From assembly GCF_003335585.1 (NCBI RefSeq), contig NZ_QBFD01000007.1, positions 1 through 64,000 of the forward strand: a stretch of DNA of 64,000 nucleotides, read 5' to 3'. This document shows, in pieces, positions 53,901-63,541 of this stretch. A program made the translations under genes and the position numbers. Numbering within the stretch: the first letter of the stretch is position 1; every line of letters starts with the position of its first letter. This DNA is from Sulfitobacter sp. DFL-14. Its GTDB lineage: Bacteria > Pseudomonadota > Alphaproteobacteria > Rhodobacterales > Rhodobacteraceae. The notes below the pieces were generated by a model, which did not search any database, was not told the origin of the DNA, and was given only the letters and a program-made list of their open reading frames with translations.

Positions 53901-54458
53901 GAAATGCGCCTTGAGCCCGGCAAGCGTCTCTGCCGCATCCGCCACAGGTGTCAGATAGTCCAGCAAGCTGGCGTCGGCAAAGCCCTGATCGATCACATGT
54001 TTCACCAGCTGCATCAAAGGCTCCCAGTATCCTTTTGTATTCACGATGAAAACGGGCTTCTCATGCAGGCCAAGCTGCCGCCAGGTCAGAACCTCGAACA
54101 ATTCGTCCAATGACCCTGCACCGCCAGGCAGGACCACTACCGCATCGCAGTTCATGAACATCACCTTTTTGCGCTCGTGCATGGTCTCTGTCACCACATA
54201 GGTCGTCAGATCGGTCTTGCCGACCTCCCATACCACCAGATGCTGCGGGATCACGCCAAAGGTCTCTCCTCCCGCCGCCTGTGCCGCCCGCGCGACACTG
54301 CCCATCAGCCCCACATCCCCCGCGCCATAGACCAGCCGCAGGCCCGCATCTGCCAGGCCTTTGCCCAGGTTCTCTGCGTCTTTCATAAAGGCCGGATCGG
54401 TGCCGGGGCGGGAGCCGCAGTAGACACAGACAGAGTTCGGTCCAGGGGTATGCGTCAT
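53895..54458 (-). CDS. LOG-family (TIGR00730) Rossmann-fold protein
   Basis: The 187-residue protein has the lysine-decarboxylase-like/LOG motifs: VCVYCGSRPGTDPAF at the start, LVYGAGDVGLMG, MHERKKVMFMNCDAVVVLPGGAGSLDELFEVLTW. The PGG-x-G-(T/S)-x-x-E motif binds nucleotide phosphate. Such proteins release cytokinin-like nucleobases from nucleoside monophosphates, or act as general nucleotide phosphoribohydrolases. The ATG at 54456-54458 follows GAGGTG; the 11-residue upstream extension has no family match. Confidence 0.88.
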   Translation of the reverse strand: MTHTPGPNSVCVYCGSRPGTDPAFMKDAENLGKGLADAGLRLVYGAGDVGLMGSVARAAQAAGGETFGVIPQHLVVWEVGKTDLTTYVVTETMHERKKVMFMNCDAVVVLPGGAGSLDELFEVLTWRQLGLHEKPVFIVNTKGYWEPLMQLVKHVIDQGFADASLLDYLTPVADAAETLAGLKAHFG

Positions 54459-54561
54459 CTCGGCACCTCTTGCATGGAAATTGAAAATCATCCGCAGTGG
54501 GATTTTGACCCCTGTTATCGCGCCTGATAGAAAGGCTCAACCTTGGGGAAGGATGGATTGC

Positions 54562-56058
54562 ATGAGCAAGTCAATGGCGGCGCTTGGCGGCCGGTCAGGT
54601 GTTCTGACGATTGTGGCCATTGGCGCTGTTGTGATCGGGGTGGCAAGCTGGTTCCAGCTGCGCGGTTCCGAATACCCCCCATATTCTGCGCCCGACGAAC
54701 GTGTCCCGGAGATACCGCAGGCCGAAACGGCCAATGCGCCCGCCGCAGCAGATACCGCTGAACCGGCTGAACCGGCGCAAGCCGGTGCAGCGGAGGATCA
54801 GGCAGAGGGAGAGGTGGTGGACAACGCCGCCACACAGGATCAGCCCGCGCAGGAGGACTCCGGCCAGATGGCATCTGCCGAGCCCGAACCCGCTCTGGTC
54901 TTTGATCTGGCCTTTGATGAGGTCCGCCGCGAGGGTGACGGCATGACGGTCATTGCCGGCCGTGCCGCGCCCGGTGCCCGGATCGACATCCTGCAAGACG
55001 GCGCGGCCATCGCCAGTGCCACGGCGGATGGCAGCGGCAAATTCGCGACGCTTGCGATGATCCCGCCGGACGGCAAGGGCCATGTGCTCAGCCTGTCCCA
55101 GACCGCACCGGGGGGGCAGACCACGACTTCCCGCGACAGCATCATCCTGGCGCCGACAACCCCGCCAGCGGCAGAGGTCGCTCAGGCCGCCGATACTGCG
55201 GCATCTGATGCCGAACCCATTGCAGAACAGACACCCATTGCCCAGGCCGAAGCGCCCGGACCGGAGGTGCCAGGCGAAACCGCTGATCCGCTGCCCGCAG
55301 ATGAAGCTGTGGCGCATGCCGCGCGCCCTGAACTAACCACCGCCCCCCAATCTGCGCCCGAAACCGCAGCGGTGCCGAGTGAGCCCGCACCGGATGCGCA
55401 ACCGGCGGCGGAGGACGACGCGCCGGTTAAGACGGCCGATGCCGAACCGGTGCAAGCGCCAGCCGCATCAGAGCCGGTGACTGCTCCCACAGCATCCGAA
55501 ACCACAAACACGCCAGAGCCGGAGCAAAATGTCGCGCTGCTCAAGGCGACGGAGGAGGGGGTGGAACTGCTGAATGCCCCGCGCCCGGATGCCCTGCAAT
55601 CGGTCGCGCTGGACACCATCAGCTATTCCGATGCCGGGCAGGTGCAATTGTCCGGACGTGCGCGGCCCGACACCAGGGTCGTGCGTGTCTATCTGGACAA
55701 TAAATCGGTGATCAGCCTGCCGGTCGACGAAAACGGCCGTTGGCGCGGCGATCTGCCGGATGTGGATGCCGGTGTCTATACCCTGCGGGTGGACGAGGTG
55801 ACCCCCGAAGGCAAGGTCTCCAGCCGGGTCGAAACCCCGTTCAAACGCGAATCCGTGGCCACCCTGGAAGCCGCCGGTGCCGGACAGGACGGCCCGATCA
55901 AGGCGATCACCGTGCAGAAGGGCGCGACCCTCTGGGCCATCGCGCGCGAAAGGTATGGCGACGGGTTGCTTTACGTCCGGGTCTTCGAGGCGAATTCCGA
56001 CGCGATCAGAGACCCCGATCTGATCTATCCCGGCCAGGTGTTCGACCTGCCGGACTGA
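54562..56058 (+). CDS. membrane-anchored LysM-domain protein
   Basis: The 498-residue protein has an N-terminal anchor (about 13-33), a long Ala/Pro/Glu-rich disordered spacer (about 45-115 and 215-350), two Big-type immunoglobulin-like segments (about 115-200 and 375-440, with VIAGRAAPGARIDILQDG and LSGRARPDTRVVRVYLDN) and a C-terminal LysM (about 445-498, AITVQKGATLWAIARERYGDGLLYVRVFEAN). It would bind peptidoglycan from the inner membrane. The ATG at 54562 is 8-9 bases after GGGGAAGGA. Confidence 0.85.
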   Translation: MSKSMAALGGRSGVLTIVAIGAVVIGVASWFQLRGSEYPPYSAPDERVPEIPQAETANAPAAADTAEPAEPAQAGAAEDQAEGEVVDNAATQDQPAQEDSGQMASAEPEPALVFDLAFDEVRREGDGMTVIAGRAAPGARIDILQDGAAIASATADGSGKFATLAMIPPDGKGHVLSLSQTAPGGQTTTSRDSIILAPTTPPAAEVAQAADTAASDAEPIAEQTPIAQAEAPGPEVPGETADPLPADEAVAHAARPELTTAPQSAPETAAVPSEPAPDAQPAAEDDAPVKTADAEPVQAPAASEPVTAPTASETTNTPEPEQNVALLKATEEGVELLNAPRPDALQSVALDTISYSDAGQVQLSGRARPDTRVVRVYLDNKSVISLPVDENGRWRGDLPDVDAGVYTLRVDEVTPEGKVSSRVETPFKRESVATLEAAGAGQDGPIKAITVQKGATLWAIARERYGDGLLYVRVFEANSDAIRDPDLIYPGQVFDLPD

Positions 56059-56173
56059 CGGCGGGACGCCACGCCTTGGGAAAAAGATGCTCGGGAAATT
56101 CTGAATATCCCCGTTGCGGTGGCAACCGCCGCTGTCCCGTCTTATGTAGGGTTTCAAGCCGATAGGAACCTTC

Positions 56174-58033
56174 ATGCCGTCAGATACCGCCAGCCCGTCT
56201 GCCAAGCGGAGCGATACGCCCCCCGAACTCCTCACAGACGAACAACTTGCAGACCAGGCCGAACGCCAGTCCGCCATGCGCGTGCTGCGCAAGGTCGCGC
56301 CCTATCTCTGGCCGCGCGACATGCCTTGGGTCAAACACCGGGTCATCTGGGCGATGGTCGCCCTGGTGGTGTCCAAGCTGATCTCGGTGGCAACGCCGCT
56401 GTTCTACAAGGATGCGGTGGATGCGCTGGCAGGCGAAGGCACCCCGATACTGGCGCTTGGGGCGGTTTCGCTGACCATCGCCTATGGCATGGCCCGGCTG
56501 ATGAATGTGGGCTTCCAGCAATTGCGCGATGCGGTCTTTGCCCGTGTCGGACAACGCGCCCTGCGCATGCTGGCGCTGGAAACTTTCGAGCATATCCACA
56601 AACTCTCCATGCGCTATCACATCACGCGCAAGACCGGGGGCCTCAGCCGGATCATCGAACGCGGGGTCAAGGGCGTCGATTTCCTACTGCGTTTCCTGCT
56701 GTTCTCCATCGGGCCGCTGATCCTTGAACTGCTGCTGATCGCGGTGATCCTGACGGTGCTTTTCGACTTCTGGTACACCGTGGTCGTGGCGGTGACGATC
56801 GCGCTTTATGTCTGGTTCACCTTTGCGGTGACCGAATGGCGCGTAAAGCTGCGCCGCGAGATGAACGATCAGGATACCGACGCCAATCAAAAGGCCATCG
56901 ACAGCCTGCTGAACTATGAGACAGTGAAATATTTCGGCGCGGAAAGCCGCGAGGCCGCCCGCTATGACAGCGCAATGGCGGGCTATGAACAGGCGGCGAT
57001 CAAGACCAATTATTCGCTGGCTTTCCTGAACTTCGGACAATCCCTGCTGATCACGGCGGGCCTTGTCGCGGTGATGGTCATGGCGGCCATCGGCGTGCAA
57101 AAGGGCACGCTCACCGTGGGCGATTTCGTGATGGTCAACGCCTATATGATCCAGATCACCGTACCGCTGAACTTCCTCGGCACGGTCTACCGCGAAATCC
57201 GCCAGGCGCTGGTGGATATGGGGCAGATGTTCGGGCTGCTGCAACAACCGGCTGAGATCACCGACAAGCCCGGCGCCACAGAGCTGAAGGTCACCGGCGG
57301 GCGCGTCACCCTGGATGACGTGCGTTTCGGCTATGATCCGGATCGGCAGATTCTGCGGGGCATCAGCCTTGAGGCGCAGCCCGGCGAAACCGTGGCCATT
57401 GTCGGCTCCACCGGCTCGGGCAAATCCACCATCGGCAGGCTCTTGTTCCGCTTCTACGACGTGCAGGGCGGGGCGCTGCGCATTGACGGGCAGGATCTGC
57501 GCGACGTGACCCAGAACAGCCTGCACCGGGCCATCGGCGTGGTGCCGCAGGACACGGTGCTGTTCAACGACACGATCCTCTACAACATCGCCTACGGGCG
57601 CGAGGGCGCCACCCGCGAAGAGATCGAGGCTGCCGCCCGCGATGCCCAGATACATGATTTCATCCAGTCCCTGCCGCTGGGCTATGAGACGGCGGTGGGC
57701 GAAAGGGGCTTGAAGCTCTCGGGTGGTGAAAAGCAGCGTGTCGGCATCGCGCGGACCCTGCTCAAGGACCCGCCGATCCTGTTGCTGGACGAGGCGACAA
57801 GCGCGCTCGACACCGAAACGGAGCAGGAAATTCAGGATGCGCTGCGCCGTGCAGGGCAGGGGCGGACCGTGCTCACCATTGCGCACCGCCTGTCCACCAT
57901 CGCCGAAGCGGATCGCATCGTGGTGCTGGAAAAGGGCGAAATCGTCGAACAGGGCCGTCACGACGACCTGCTGGCGCGCGGCGGGCGTTACGCGCAGCTC
58001 TGGCAGCGCCAGCAATCCGAAGACGCAGCATAG
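56174..58033 (+). CDS. Atm1/HMT1-type ABC exporter
   Basis: The 619-residue half-transporter has a six-helix membrane domain (about 50-345) with the Atm1-like segment NYETVKYFGAE (about 250-260), and an ATPase domain with Walker A GSTGSGKST (about 412-420), the signature LSGGEKQR (about 515-522) and Walker B ILLLDEATSALD. The Atm1 group exports glutathione-linked sulfur or heavy-metal conjugates and supports Fe-S biogenesis and metal tolerance. It works as a homodimer. The start is ATG after ATAGGAACC. The gene is alone, with copy B of the dispersed repeat after it. Confidence 0.9.
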   Translation: MPSDTASPSAKRSDTPPELLTDEQLADQAERQSAMRVLRKVAPYLWPRDMPWVKHRVIWAMVALVVSKLISVATPLFYKDAVDALAGEGTPILALGAVSLTIAYGMARLMNVGFQQLRDAVFARVGQRALRMLALETFEHIHKLSMRYHITRKTGGLSRIIERGVKGVDFLLRFLLFSIGPLILELLLIAVILTVLFDFWYTVVVAVTIALYVWFTFAVTEWRVKLRREMNDQDTDANQKAIDSLLNYETVKYFGAESREAARYDSAMAGYEQAAIKTNYSLAFLNFGQSLLITAGLVAVMVMAAIGVQKGTLTVGDFVMVNAYMIQITVPLNFLGTVYREIRQALVDMGQMFGLLQQPAEITDKPGATELKVTGGRVTLDDVRFGYDPDRQILRGISLEAQPGETVAIVGSTGSGKSTIGRLLFRFYDVQGGALRIDGQDLRDVTQNSLHRAIGVVPQDTVLFNDTILYNIAYGREGATREEIEAAARDAQIHDFIQSLPLGYETAVGERGLKLSGGEKQRVGIARTLLKDPPILLLDEATSALDTETEQEIQDALRRAGQGRTVLTIAHRLSTIAEADRIVVLEKGEIVEQGRHDDLLARGGRYAQLWQRQQSEDAA

Positions 58034-58054
58034 GGCGAACCGGCGCGGCAATCG

Positions 58055-58087
58055 CCGGCCCCCGCATCTTTTATGCCAAAAATACTC
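58055..58087 (+). repeat. dispersed intergenic repeat, copy B
   Basis: The sequence CCGGCCCCCGCA, then TCTTTTATGCCAAAAATACTC matches copy A at 47662-47694 with a few substitutions and single-base gaps. It overlaps a small stem CCGGCG / CGCCGG (58040-58058) 10 bp downstream of the ABC exporter, so here it may act at a transcript end. Confidence 0.7.
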
Positions 58088-58180
58088 AATCCAACGCCTG
58101 CACCCTGCACTCCATTTGCGGGGTGCTGCGCGGGCTGATCACTCCTCGCTCACAGCATTGCCGGTCAGCCTGCCAGCCGC

Positions 58181-61100
58181 CTATTCGGCGGCAGACAGGC
58201 GTGGCGACATCACCGGCACCGGCGCAGGCACATCATCCCAGATGATCTCCTGCGGTTTCATGCGGCGCGCATCGCGTGCCAGCGCCCAGTCCCGCGCGGC
58301 CCGGCTCGCCCGCCCCAGCGACATCCGCGCCAGCAGGCGCGCCACCCAGCGCACATAGGTTGTGGCCCAGACCCGGATCGCCAGCAGCGAGGGCGTCACC
58401 ATCAGCGTCAGCACCGTCGCGATGCCAAGCCCGAAGACCACCGCCGTGGCCAGCTGTTTCCACCACAGCGCCGTGGGGCTGTCGATGGTATAGCCGCCGA
58501 CGGCAAAGTCGAGGCTGAGCCCGAACATCATCGGTGCAAGACCCGCCATTGTCGTGATCGTGGTCAGCAGCACCGGCCGGATCCGCGCCTGCGCGGTGCG
58601 GATGATCGCCTCGATCCGGGGCATGTAGCGCTCGTATTCCTGGTAGGTGTCGATCAGGATGATGTTGTTGTTCACCACGATCCCGGCCAGGGCCACAATC
58701 CCCGTCCCGGTCATGATGATGCTGAAGGTCTGGTCCATGACCAGCATCCCGATCAGCACGCCGGTGGTGGAGAGCACCACCGCCACCAGAACCAGCACCG
58801 CGTTGTAAAAGCTGTTGAACTGCGCCAGCAGGATGATGAACATCAGCCCCAGCGCGGCGGTAAAGGCCGAGGACAGGAAGGCCTGGCTTTCGGCCTGGTC
58901 CTCCTGGTCGCCGGTCCATTCGGTGGTCACCCCCAGGTCCAGCGGCTTGGTGTCCAGCCATTTGGTCAGTTCCGCGATCCGCTCGTTTGCATTGATCGGC
59001 ACCAGCCGGAATGCGCCACTGTCCAGATCGGCCTGCAGGTCGGCACCCTTGCCGGCCTCCGCGCGGTCAATCACGGTATAGGCAGCACCCTCTGGCAGGG
59101 TCACCTCCGCCGCGGCCCCTGCATGGGCAGGGCGCAATGTCGCAATGGTCTCGCCCGTGGCGGCGTCACCACGCACCACTTTCATCAGCCCCGGTGCCAC
59201 ATCGGCCTTGACGTCCAGATACCGTTTCTGGTCGATCCGGTTGATCTCGGCCAGTTTCGGGACCGGCGTGCGGGTGATGAAGTTCGACAGCGGGATCAGC
59301 CCGTCGGCGGTGCGCACCTTGAGCGTGTCGAGGGTGGACAGCACCCGGTCCTGCTCGGGCAGGCGCACGCGGATCTCGATCTCTTCGTCCGAGGTATCGA
59401 CCCGCATCGTGTCCAGCAGCAGGCCCCGGGTGACAAGCTGAACCATCGCCCCGACGGAAACCACATCCGCGCCGTAGCGCCCGGCCTTTTCGACATCCAC
59501 GTCGATCTGCCAGTCGATGCCGGGCAGGGGGCGGGTGTCTTCGATCAGGGTCAGGCCGGGCGTTTTCTCATATTGCGCACGGACCTGTTCGATGGCCTTG
59601 ACCAGGTCGGTGTAGCTGTCGGATTTCAGCCGCAGATGCACCGGCTTGCCCGAGGCCGGGCCGCGCGCCTGCGCCAGGATCTCGATCCGGATGCCGGGGA
59701 TCTGCTCTAGCTGCGCGGTCAGATCGTCGATGATGACATCGCCGTCATAGGCCGGGTCCTGGGTATGGCGGGTCACCGTGGTGCCCAGCAGCGGAATCGT
59801 GAACCAGGGTTCGACCTTCTGCGGGCGATCTTCCCAGGGGATCGTCTCGAACTGGACTTGCCCGATGCTGTCCTTGGGGGCCTGCGCCCCGCCGGTGTTG
59901 CTGTTCAACCCGCCTTCGCCGGCGAAGGCAAATACCGTATCAACGCCGGGATGCGCCAGCACGATCTCTTCGGCCTGATGCAGCAGCTGGTCCTTTTCCT
60001 CCAGCGACAGGTTGCCCCGCGCCAGCACATAGACAATCGCCTGCTCGGGTTCGGATTCGACAAAGAACTCGACCCCCCTGGAGTTGTTGGTGAAATAGAT
60101 CAGCACGGTGCCGACAAAGATGAACACCGCGCCCGCCACTGCCAGCGGCATCACCGGGTTGCCCGCAATGAAGGCCATCACATAGCCGAACCCGTTCCGG
60201 CGATAGCCTGCATGGATGCGGTCGGGTTCGCGGCGGAACATGCGCGCGACCAGCCAGCGGCCCGCACGGCCCAGACGGGTCATCAGCGCAAAGAGGCACA
60301 CCAGCCCGAGCATCAGCCCTCCCAGCGCCAGCGCGCCTACCGCAGCCGCGATCACGACGATCGCAAACACGATGGCAAAGGTGCTGATCACCGAGAATAC
60401 CGACAGCGCATCCATGCCGCCGAATTGCGCGCCGATCCACTGGAACAGCAGGCCGGGGGCATTGGGCTGGGTCGGGCCCATCAGCAGGACGGCAGGCACG
60501 AAAAGCAGCGCCGCGCCGACGAACAGCAGCAGGTGCAGCCACAGCGGCAGCGCTGCCACCGCGTTCATCTGGCGTGCCATCCAGTTTTCCAGCCGCCCGG
60601 TCACACCGCCCATCACCGGCAGATAGATCAGCGCCACCACCAGCGAGGCCGACAGCACAAAGATCAGCGTGACCGGCAACATGCCCATGAACTCACCCGG
60701 CACACCGGGCCAGAACAGCATCGGCAGGAAGGCACAAAGCGTCGTCGCGGTAGAAGAGATCACCGGCCAGAACATCCGCTTGGCCGCTTCGACATAGGCG
60801 CGCATCGGGCCTTCGCCCTCCTGCTGGCGCTTGTCGGCATATTCCACCACCACGATGGCCCCGTCCACCAGCATCCCCACGGCCAGGATCAGGCCGAACA
60901 TCACGATGTTGGACACCGAAATGCCCATCAGCGCGAGGAAGGCGAAGCACAGAAGGAAAGAGGTCGGGATCGCAAAGCCCACCAGCAGGGCGGCGCGGAT
61001 GCCAAGTGCGGCCAGCACCACGATCATCACCAGCGCCACGGCGGTAAAGACCGAACCGAGCAGCTGCTGCACCATGCTGTCCACGACGCGGCTCTGGTCG

Positions 61101-62068
61101 TTGGAGGTGCCGACGGTGACGGCCGCCTGCAGCCCGTCGGGCCAGGCGGCAGCGCGTTCGGCGACGATTTCCTTCACCTGGGCCGCGGTGTCGATCAGGT
61201 TGTATCCCTTGCGTTTGACCACCTGCAGCGCCAGAGTCTTTTCATCGTTGAACCTTGCGGTGCCCTTGCGGTCCTCGAAGGTGAGGTTGATCTCGGCCAG
61301 ATCCCCCAGGGTGACCACCCGGTCGCCATTGGTCTTGACCGGCAGGCTGTAGACATCGGACGGATCGTCAAAGGACGACGGGATCTTGACCGAGAAGGTG
61401 CCCTGGTCGGTCTCGACCTCGCCCGCGGCAATCAGCTGGTTGTTGTTCTGGACAACATTGATCAATTCGTTTGCCGTGACGTTGTAGGCCTCCAGCCGCA
61501 GCGGGTCGATCAGCACTTCCAGCATCTCGTCGCGGTTGCCTGCAATGCCGGCTTCCAGCACCGCATCCAGCGCTTCAAGATCGTCCTGCAGATCGCGGGC
61601 CACCCGCGCCATCGTGCGCTCGGGCACCGGGCCGGTCAGGTTCACGATGATGATCGGGAACTCGGAAAAGTTGATCTCGTTGATCGAATAGGTTTCCGCC
61701 CCTTCGGGGAAATCCGCCTGGGCGTTGCCCATGGCGTCGCGGACATCGGCCATGATCTTGGTCTTGTCCCAGCCGAATTCGAACTCCAGCGCGACGCCGG
61801 CGTAATTTTCCGCCGCCGTGCCGGTCATGGTCTTCAGCCCGTCCAGGTCAGCCAGTTCCGTTTCCATCGGCTTGACCAGCAGGGTTTCGCTGTCAGAGGC
61901 GGAAATCCCCGGAAACTGGACCGAAACGAAAAGCGCCGGAATCTCGATGTCCGGCTCGCCTTCCTTGGGCAGGGTGGAATAGGCATAGCCGCCGACCACC
62001 AGGCTCAGCAGGATAAAGGCCAGAACCATCCGCGCACGGCTGGCGGCCCAATCGACGATTTCGCTCAT
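58181..62068 (-). CDS. RND-family efflux permease with an inserted membrane segment
   Basis: The 1295-residue protein is an HAE1-like RND permease: N-terminal helix followed by periplasmic porter loops (about 35-330), helices 2-6 (about 330-480, GLILAVGMLVDGAIVVVEYADKR), a second loop (about 660-1010) and final helices ending near 1240, with GTGIVALAGIVVNNNIILIDTYQEY. Usual members have about 1030-1050 residues. The excess is mainly a 150-residue insert (about 485-635) carrying three or so hydrophobic stretches, plus a long C-terminal tail. It is coupled to the adaptor gene by an ATGA overlap. No outer-membrane channel gene is nearby. Confidence 0.9.
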   Translation of the reverse strand: MSEIVDWAASRARMVLAFILLSLVVGGYAYSTLPKEGEPDIEIPALFVSVQFPGISASDSETLLVKPMETELADLDGLKTMTGTAAENYAGVALEFEFGWDKTKIMADVRDAMGNAQADFPEGAETYSINEINFSEFPIIIVNLTGPVPERTMARVARDLQDDLEALDAVLEAGIAGNRDEMLEVLIDPLRLEAYNVTANELINVVQNNNQLIAAGEVETDQGTFSVKIPSSFDDPSDVYSLPVKTNGDRVVTLGDLAEINLTFEDRKGTARFNDEKTLALQVVKRKGYNLIDTAAQVKEIVAERAAAWPDGLQAAVTVGTSNDQSRVVDSMVQQLLGSVFTAVALVMIVVLAALGIRAALLVGFAIPTSFLLCFAFLALMGISVSNIVMFGLILAVGMLVDGAIVVVEYADKRQQEGEGPMRAYVEAAKRMFWPVISSTATTLCAFLPMLFWPGVPGEFMGMLPVTLIFVLSASLVVALIYLPVMGGVTGRLENWMARQMNAVAALPLWLHLLLFVGAALLFVPAVLLMGPTQPNAPGLLFQWIGAQFGGMDALSVFSVISTFAIVFAIVVIAAAVGALALGGLMLGLVCLFALMTRLGRAGRWLVARMFRREPDRIHAGYRRNGFGYVMAFIAGNPVMPLAVAGAVFIFVGTVLIYFTNNSRGVEFFVESEPEQAIVYVLARGNLSLEEKDQLLHQAEEIVLAHPGVDTVFAFAGEGGLNSNTGGAQAPKDSIGQVQFETIPWEDRPQKVEPWFTIPLLGTTVTRHTQDPAYDGDVIIDDLTAQLEQIPGIRIEILAQARGPASGKPVHLRLKSDSYTDLVKAIEQVRAQYEKTPGLTLIEDTRPLPGIDWQIDVDVEKAGRYGADVVSVGAMVQLVTRGLLLDTMRVDTSDEEIEIRVRLPEQDRVLSTLDTLKVRTADGLIPLSNFITRTPVPKLAEINRIDQKRYLDVKADVAPGLMKVVRGDAATGETIATLRPAHAGAAAEVTLPEGAAYTVIDRAEAGKGADLQADLDSGAFRLVPINANERIAELTKWLDTKPLDLGVTTEWTGDQEDQAESQAFLSSAFTAALGLMFIILLAQFNSFYNAVLVLVAVVLSTTGVLIGMLVMDQTFSIIMTGTGIVALAGIVVNNNIILIDTYQEYERYMPRIEAIIRTAQARIRPVLLTTITTMAGLAPMMFGLSLDFAVGGYTIDSPTALWWKQLATAVVFGLGIATVLTLMVTPSLLAIRVWATTYVRWVARLLARMSLGRASRAARDWALARDARRMKPQEIIWDDVPAPVPVMSPRLSAAE

Positions 62069-63321
62069 TGCGTGACCTCCTGATAGGTCGGATCGACCTG
62101 GACACCGGCAGTCACATATTCCTGGCCAACCACGATCACATTGGCAGTGTCGGGCAGGCCGGTGACCCAGACACCGCTGGCGGTGTCACGCATGATGCTG
62201 ACCGGGGCAAAGGAGACAGTGTCGGTTTCGTCCACCATGCGCACGCCCAGGGCCCCGTCATCGTTCAGGGTCATCGCGCTTTGCGGTATCAGATGGGCCT
62301 GCACCCCGGCCGCGGCAATCGCGATCTCGGCGGTCTGTCCGTCGCGGATTGTCAGGTCGGGGTTCGGCACTTCGATCTCGACCCGGAAGGTGCGGGTCTG
62401 CGGGTCGGCGGAACGCGACAGGAAAATCACCTTGCCCACAAGGTCATCGCCACCCGCCGCCAGCCGCGCACCGGCCTGCGCGCCCAGGCTGACGCGGTTT
62501 ACCTCGGTTTCAGGCACAAAGCCGACCAGCTTGATCGGATTCAGCTGGATGATTGTCGCGCAAAGGCCACCGGGCTGCAGCAGGCTGCCCAGCTCGGCAG
62601 TGTCGCTTTCCAGCAGCCCGTCAAAGGGCGCGGTCATGGTCAGCCGTTCGATTTCCTTTTCCGCGCTGGCCACGGCGGCTGTCGCAGCCTCGATGCCCGA
62701 TTGCGCCGCGCTGAGCCCGGAGGTGGCGGAGCTGACCGCAGCCCGCGCCGTGGCGACCGAAGCATCCGAAGAGGCGACCCGCGTCTGCGAGGCAAATCCG
62801 TCCTCGCTCAGCCGCGAGGCGGCATTCTGGTTGATCTTGGCTTCTTCCAGCTTGGCCTGGGCTTCCTCGACCCGCGCTTCGGCCTCCGGCACCCGGCTCC
62901 GGGCTTCGCTCAGCCGTGCCCGGGCTTCCTGCAGGGCGGCCCCACGGGTGCCTGCGTCCAGCACGCACATCGGATCGCCCTGCGACACTTTGGTTCCCTT
63001 GCGCAGCGGGGCGGAGGAGACAACCGCCGAAGTCTCGGCGCGGACATCGACCTCGCGCGCGGCCTCAGTCTGGCCCCGAAGAATGACCGCGCTGTCAACC
63101 TGCTGCGCCTCGAATCGCCTTACACTGACCTTGACCCGCCGGGTTTCCTGCTGTGGCGCGGCAGCGGGCGTCTGGGGCGCCGCCCCGGCCTGTGCTGCTT
63201 CGACCGGCGCATCCGCCGCATCTGCCGCGCCCAACATGGCCATAAGCTGCGGGCGTGCAAGGATCGACATGGCGAGGATGGCAGTCACCGCAATGGCTGC
63301 AAGGATAGAGAAAATACGCAT
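62065..63321 (-). CDS. RND efflux periplasmic adaptor (MFP family)
   Basis: The 418-residue protein has an N-terminal signal anchor (about 1-22), an Ala/Pro-rich linker (about 35-60), a biotinyl-lipoyl-like half (VSVRRFEAQQVDSAVILRGQT...), an unusually long Ala-rich alpha-hairpin (about 130-235), then the second lipoyl half (MTAPFDGLLESDTAELGSLLQPG) and beta-barrel and membrane-proximal domains. It bridges the RND pump to an outer-membrane exit duct. It is the first gene of the two-gene operon. Confidence 0.92.
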   Translation of the reverse strand: MRIFSILAAIAVTAILAMSILARPQLMAMLGAADAADAPVEAAQAGAAPQTPAAAPQQETRRVKVSVRRFEAQQVDSAVILRGQTEAAREVDVRAETSAVVSSAPLRKGTKVSQGDPMCVLDAGTRGAALQEARARLSEARSRVPEAEARVEEAQAKLEEAKINQNAASRLSEDGFASQTRVASSDASVATARAAVSSATSGLSAAQSGIEAATAAVASAEKEIERLTMTAPFDGLLESDTAELGSLLQPGGLCATIIQLNPIKLVGFVPETEVNRVSLGAQAGARLAAGGDDLVGKVIFLSRSADPQTRTFRVEIEVPNPDLTIRDGQTAEIAIAAAGVQAHLIPQSAMTLNDDGALGVRMVDETDTVSFAPVSIMRDTASGVWVTGLPDTANVIVVGQEYVTAGVQVDPTYQEVTQ

Positions 63322-63541
63322 CGCGCGGCCTCATGCTTGGGGCGGCTGGCCAAGCCCTCGGCCAGCCGCGTTTTCGGCTATGTAATACTTTAAAAGTGAA
63401 CTGCCTAGTTTAGTTGAGGGGTTTTTGCGGATTTCTTGCGGGAATCTGTCGAAATGCACGATTTGATGCAGGTTGCTAGCCCTTGGCTTGGTCCCTCCTG
63501 CGGGTTAAGAGGTGGAAAACCAAGGACCAGAGGCAGCCCTG
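63322..63541. promoter_or_regulatory. divergent region between RND operon and TPR gene
   Basis: This 220-bp region has an AT-rich stretch around 63380-63430 that includes the dyad ACTTT-A-AAAGT (63389-63399). It is a possible promoter or operator for the efflux operon, but no regulator gene is adjacent. Confidence 0.35.

Noticed and set aside
59765-62083. 772-codon plus-strand open frame across the RND permease gene
   Set aside because: His/Gln/Arg-rich shadow of the permease gene with no family features; the same applies to 35129-37273 opposite smoFGK and 8216-9817 opposite the K+ channel gene.
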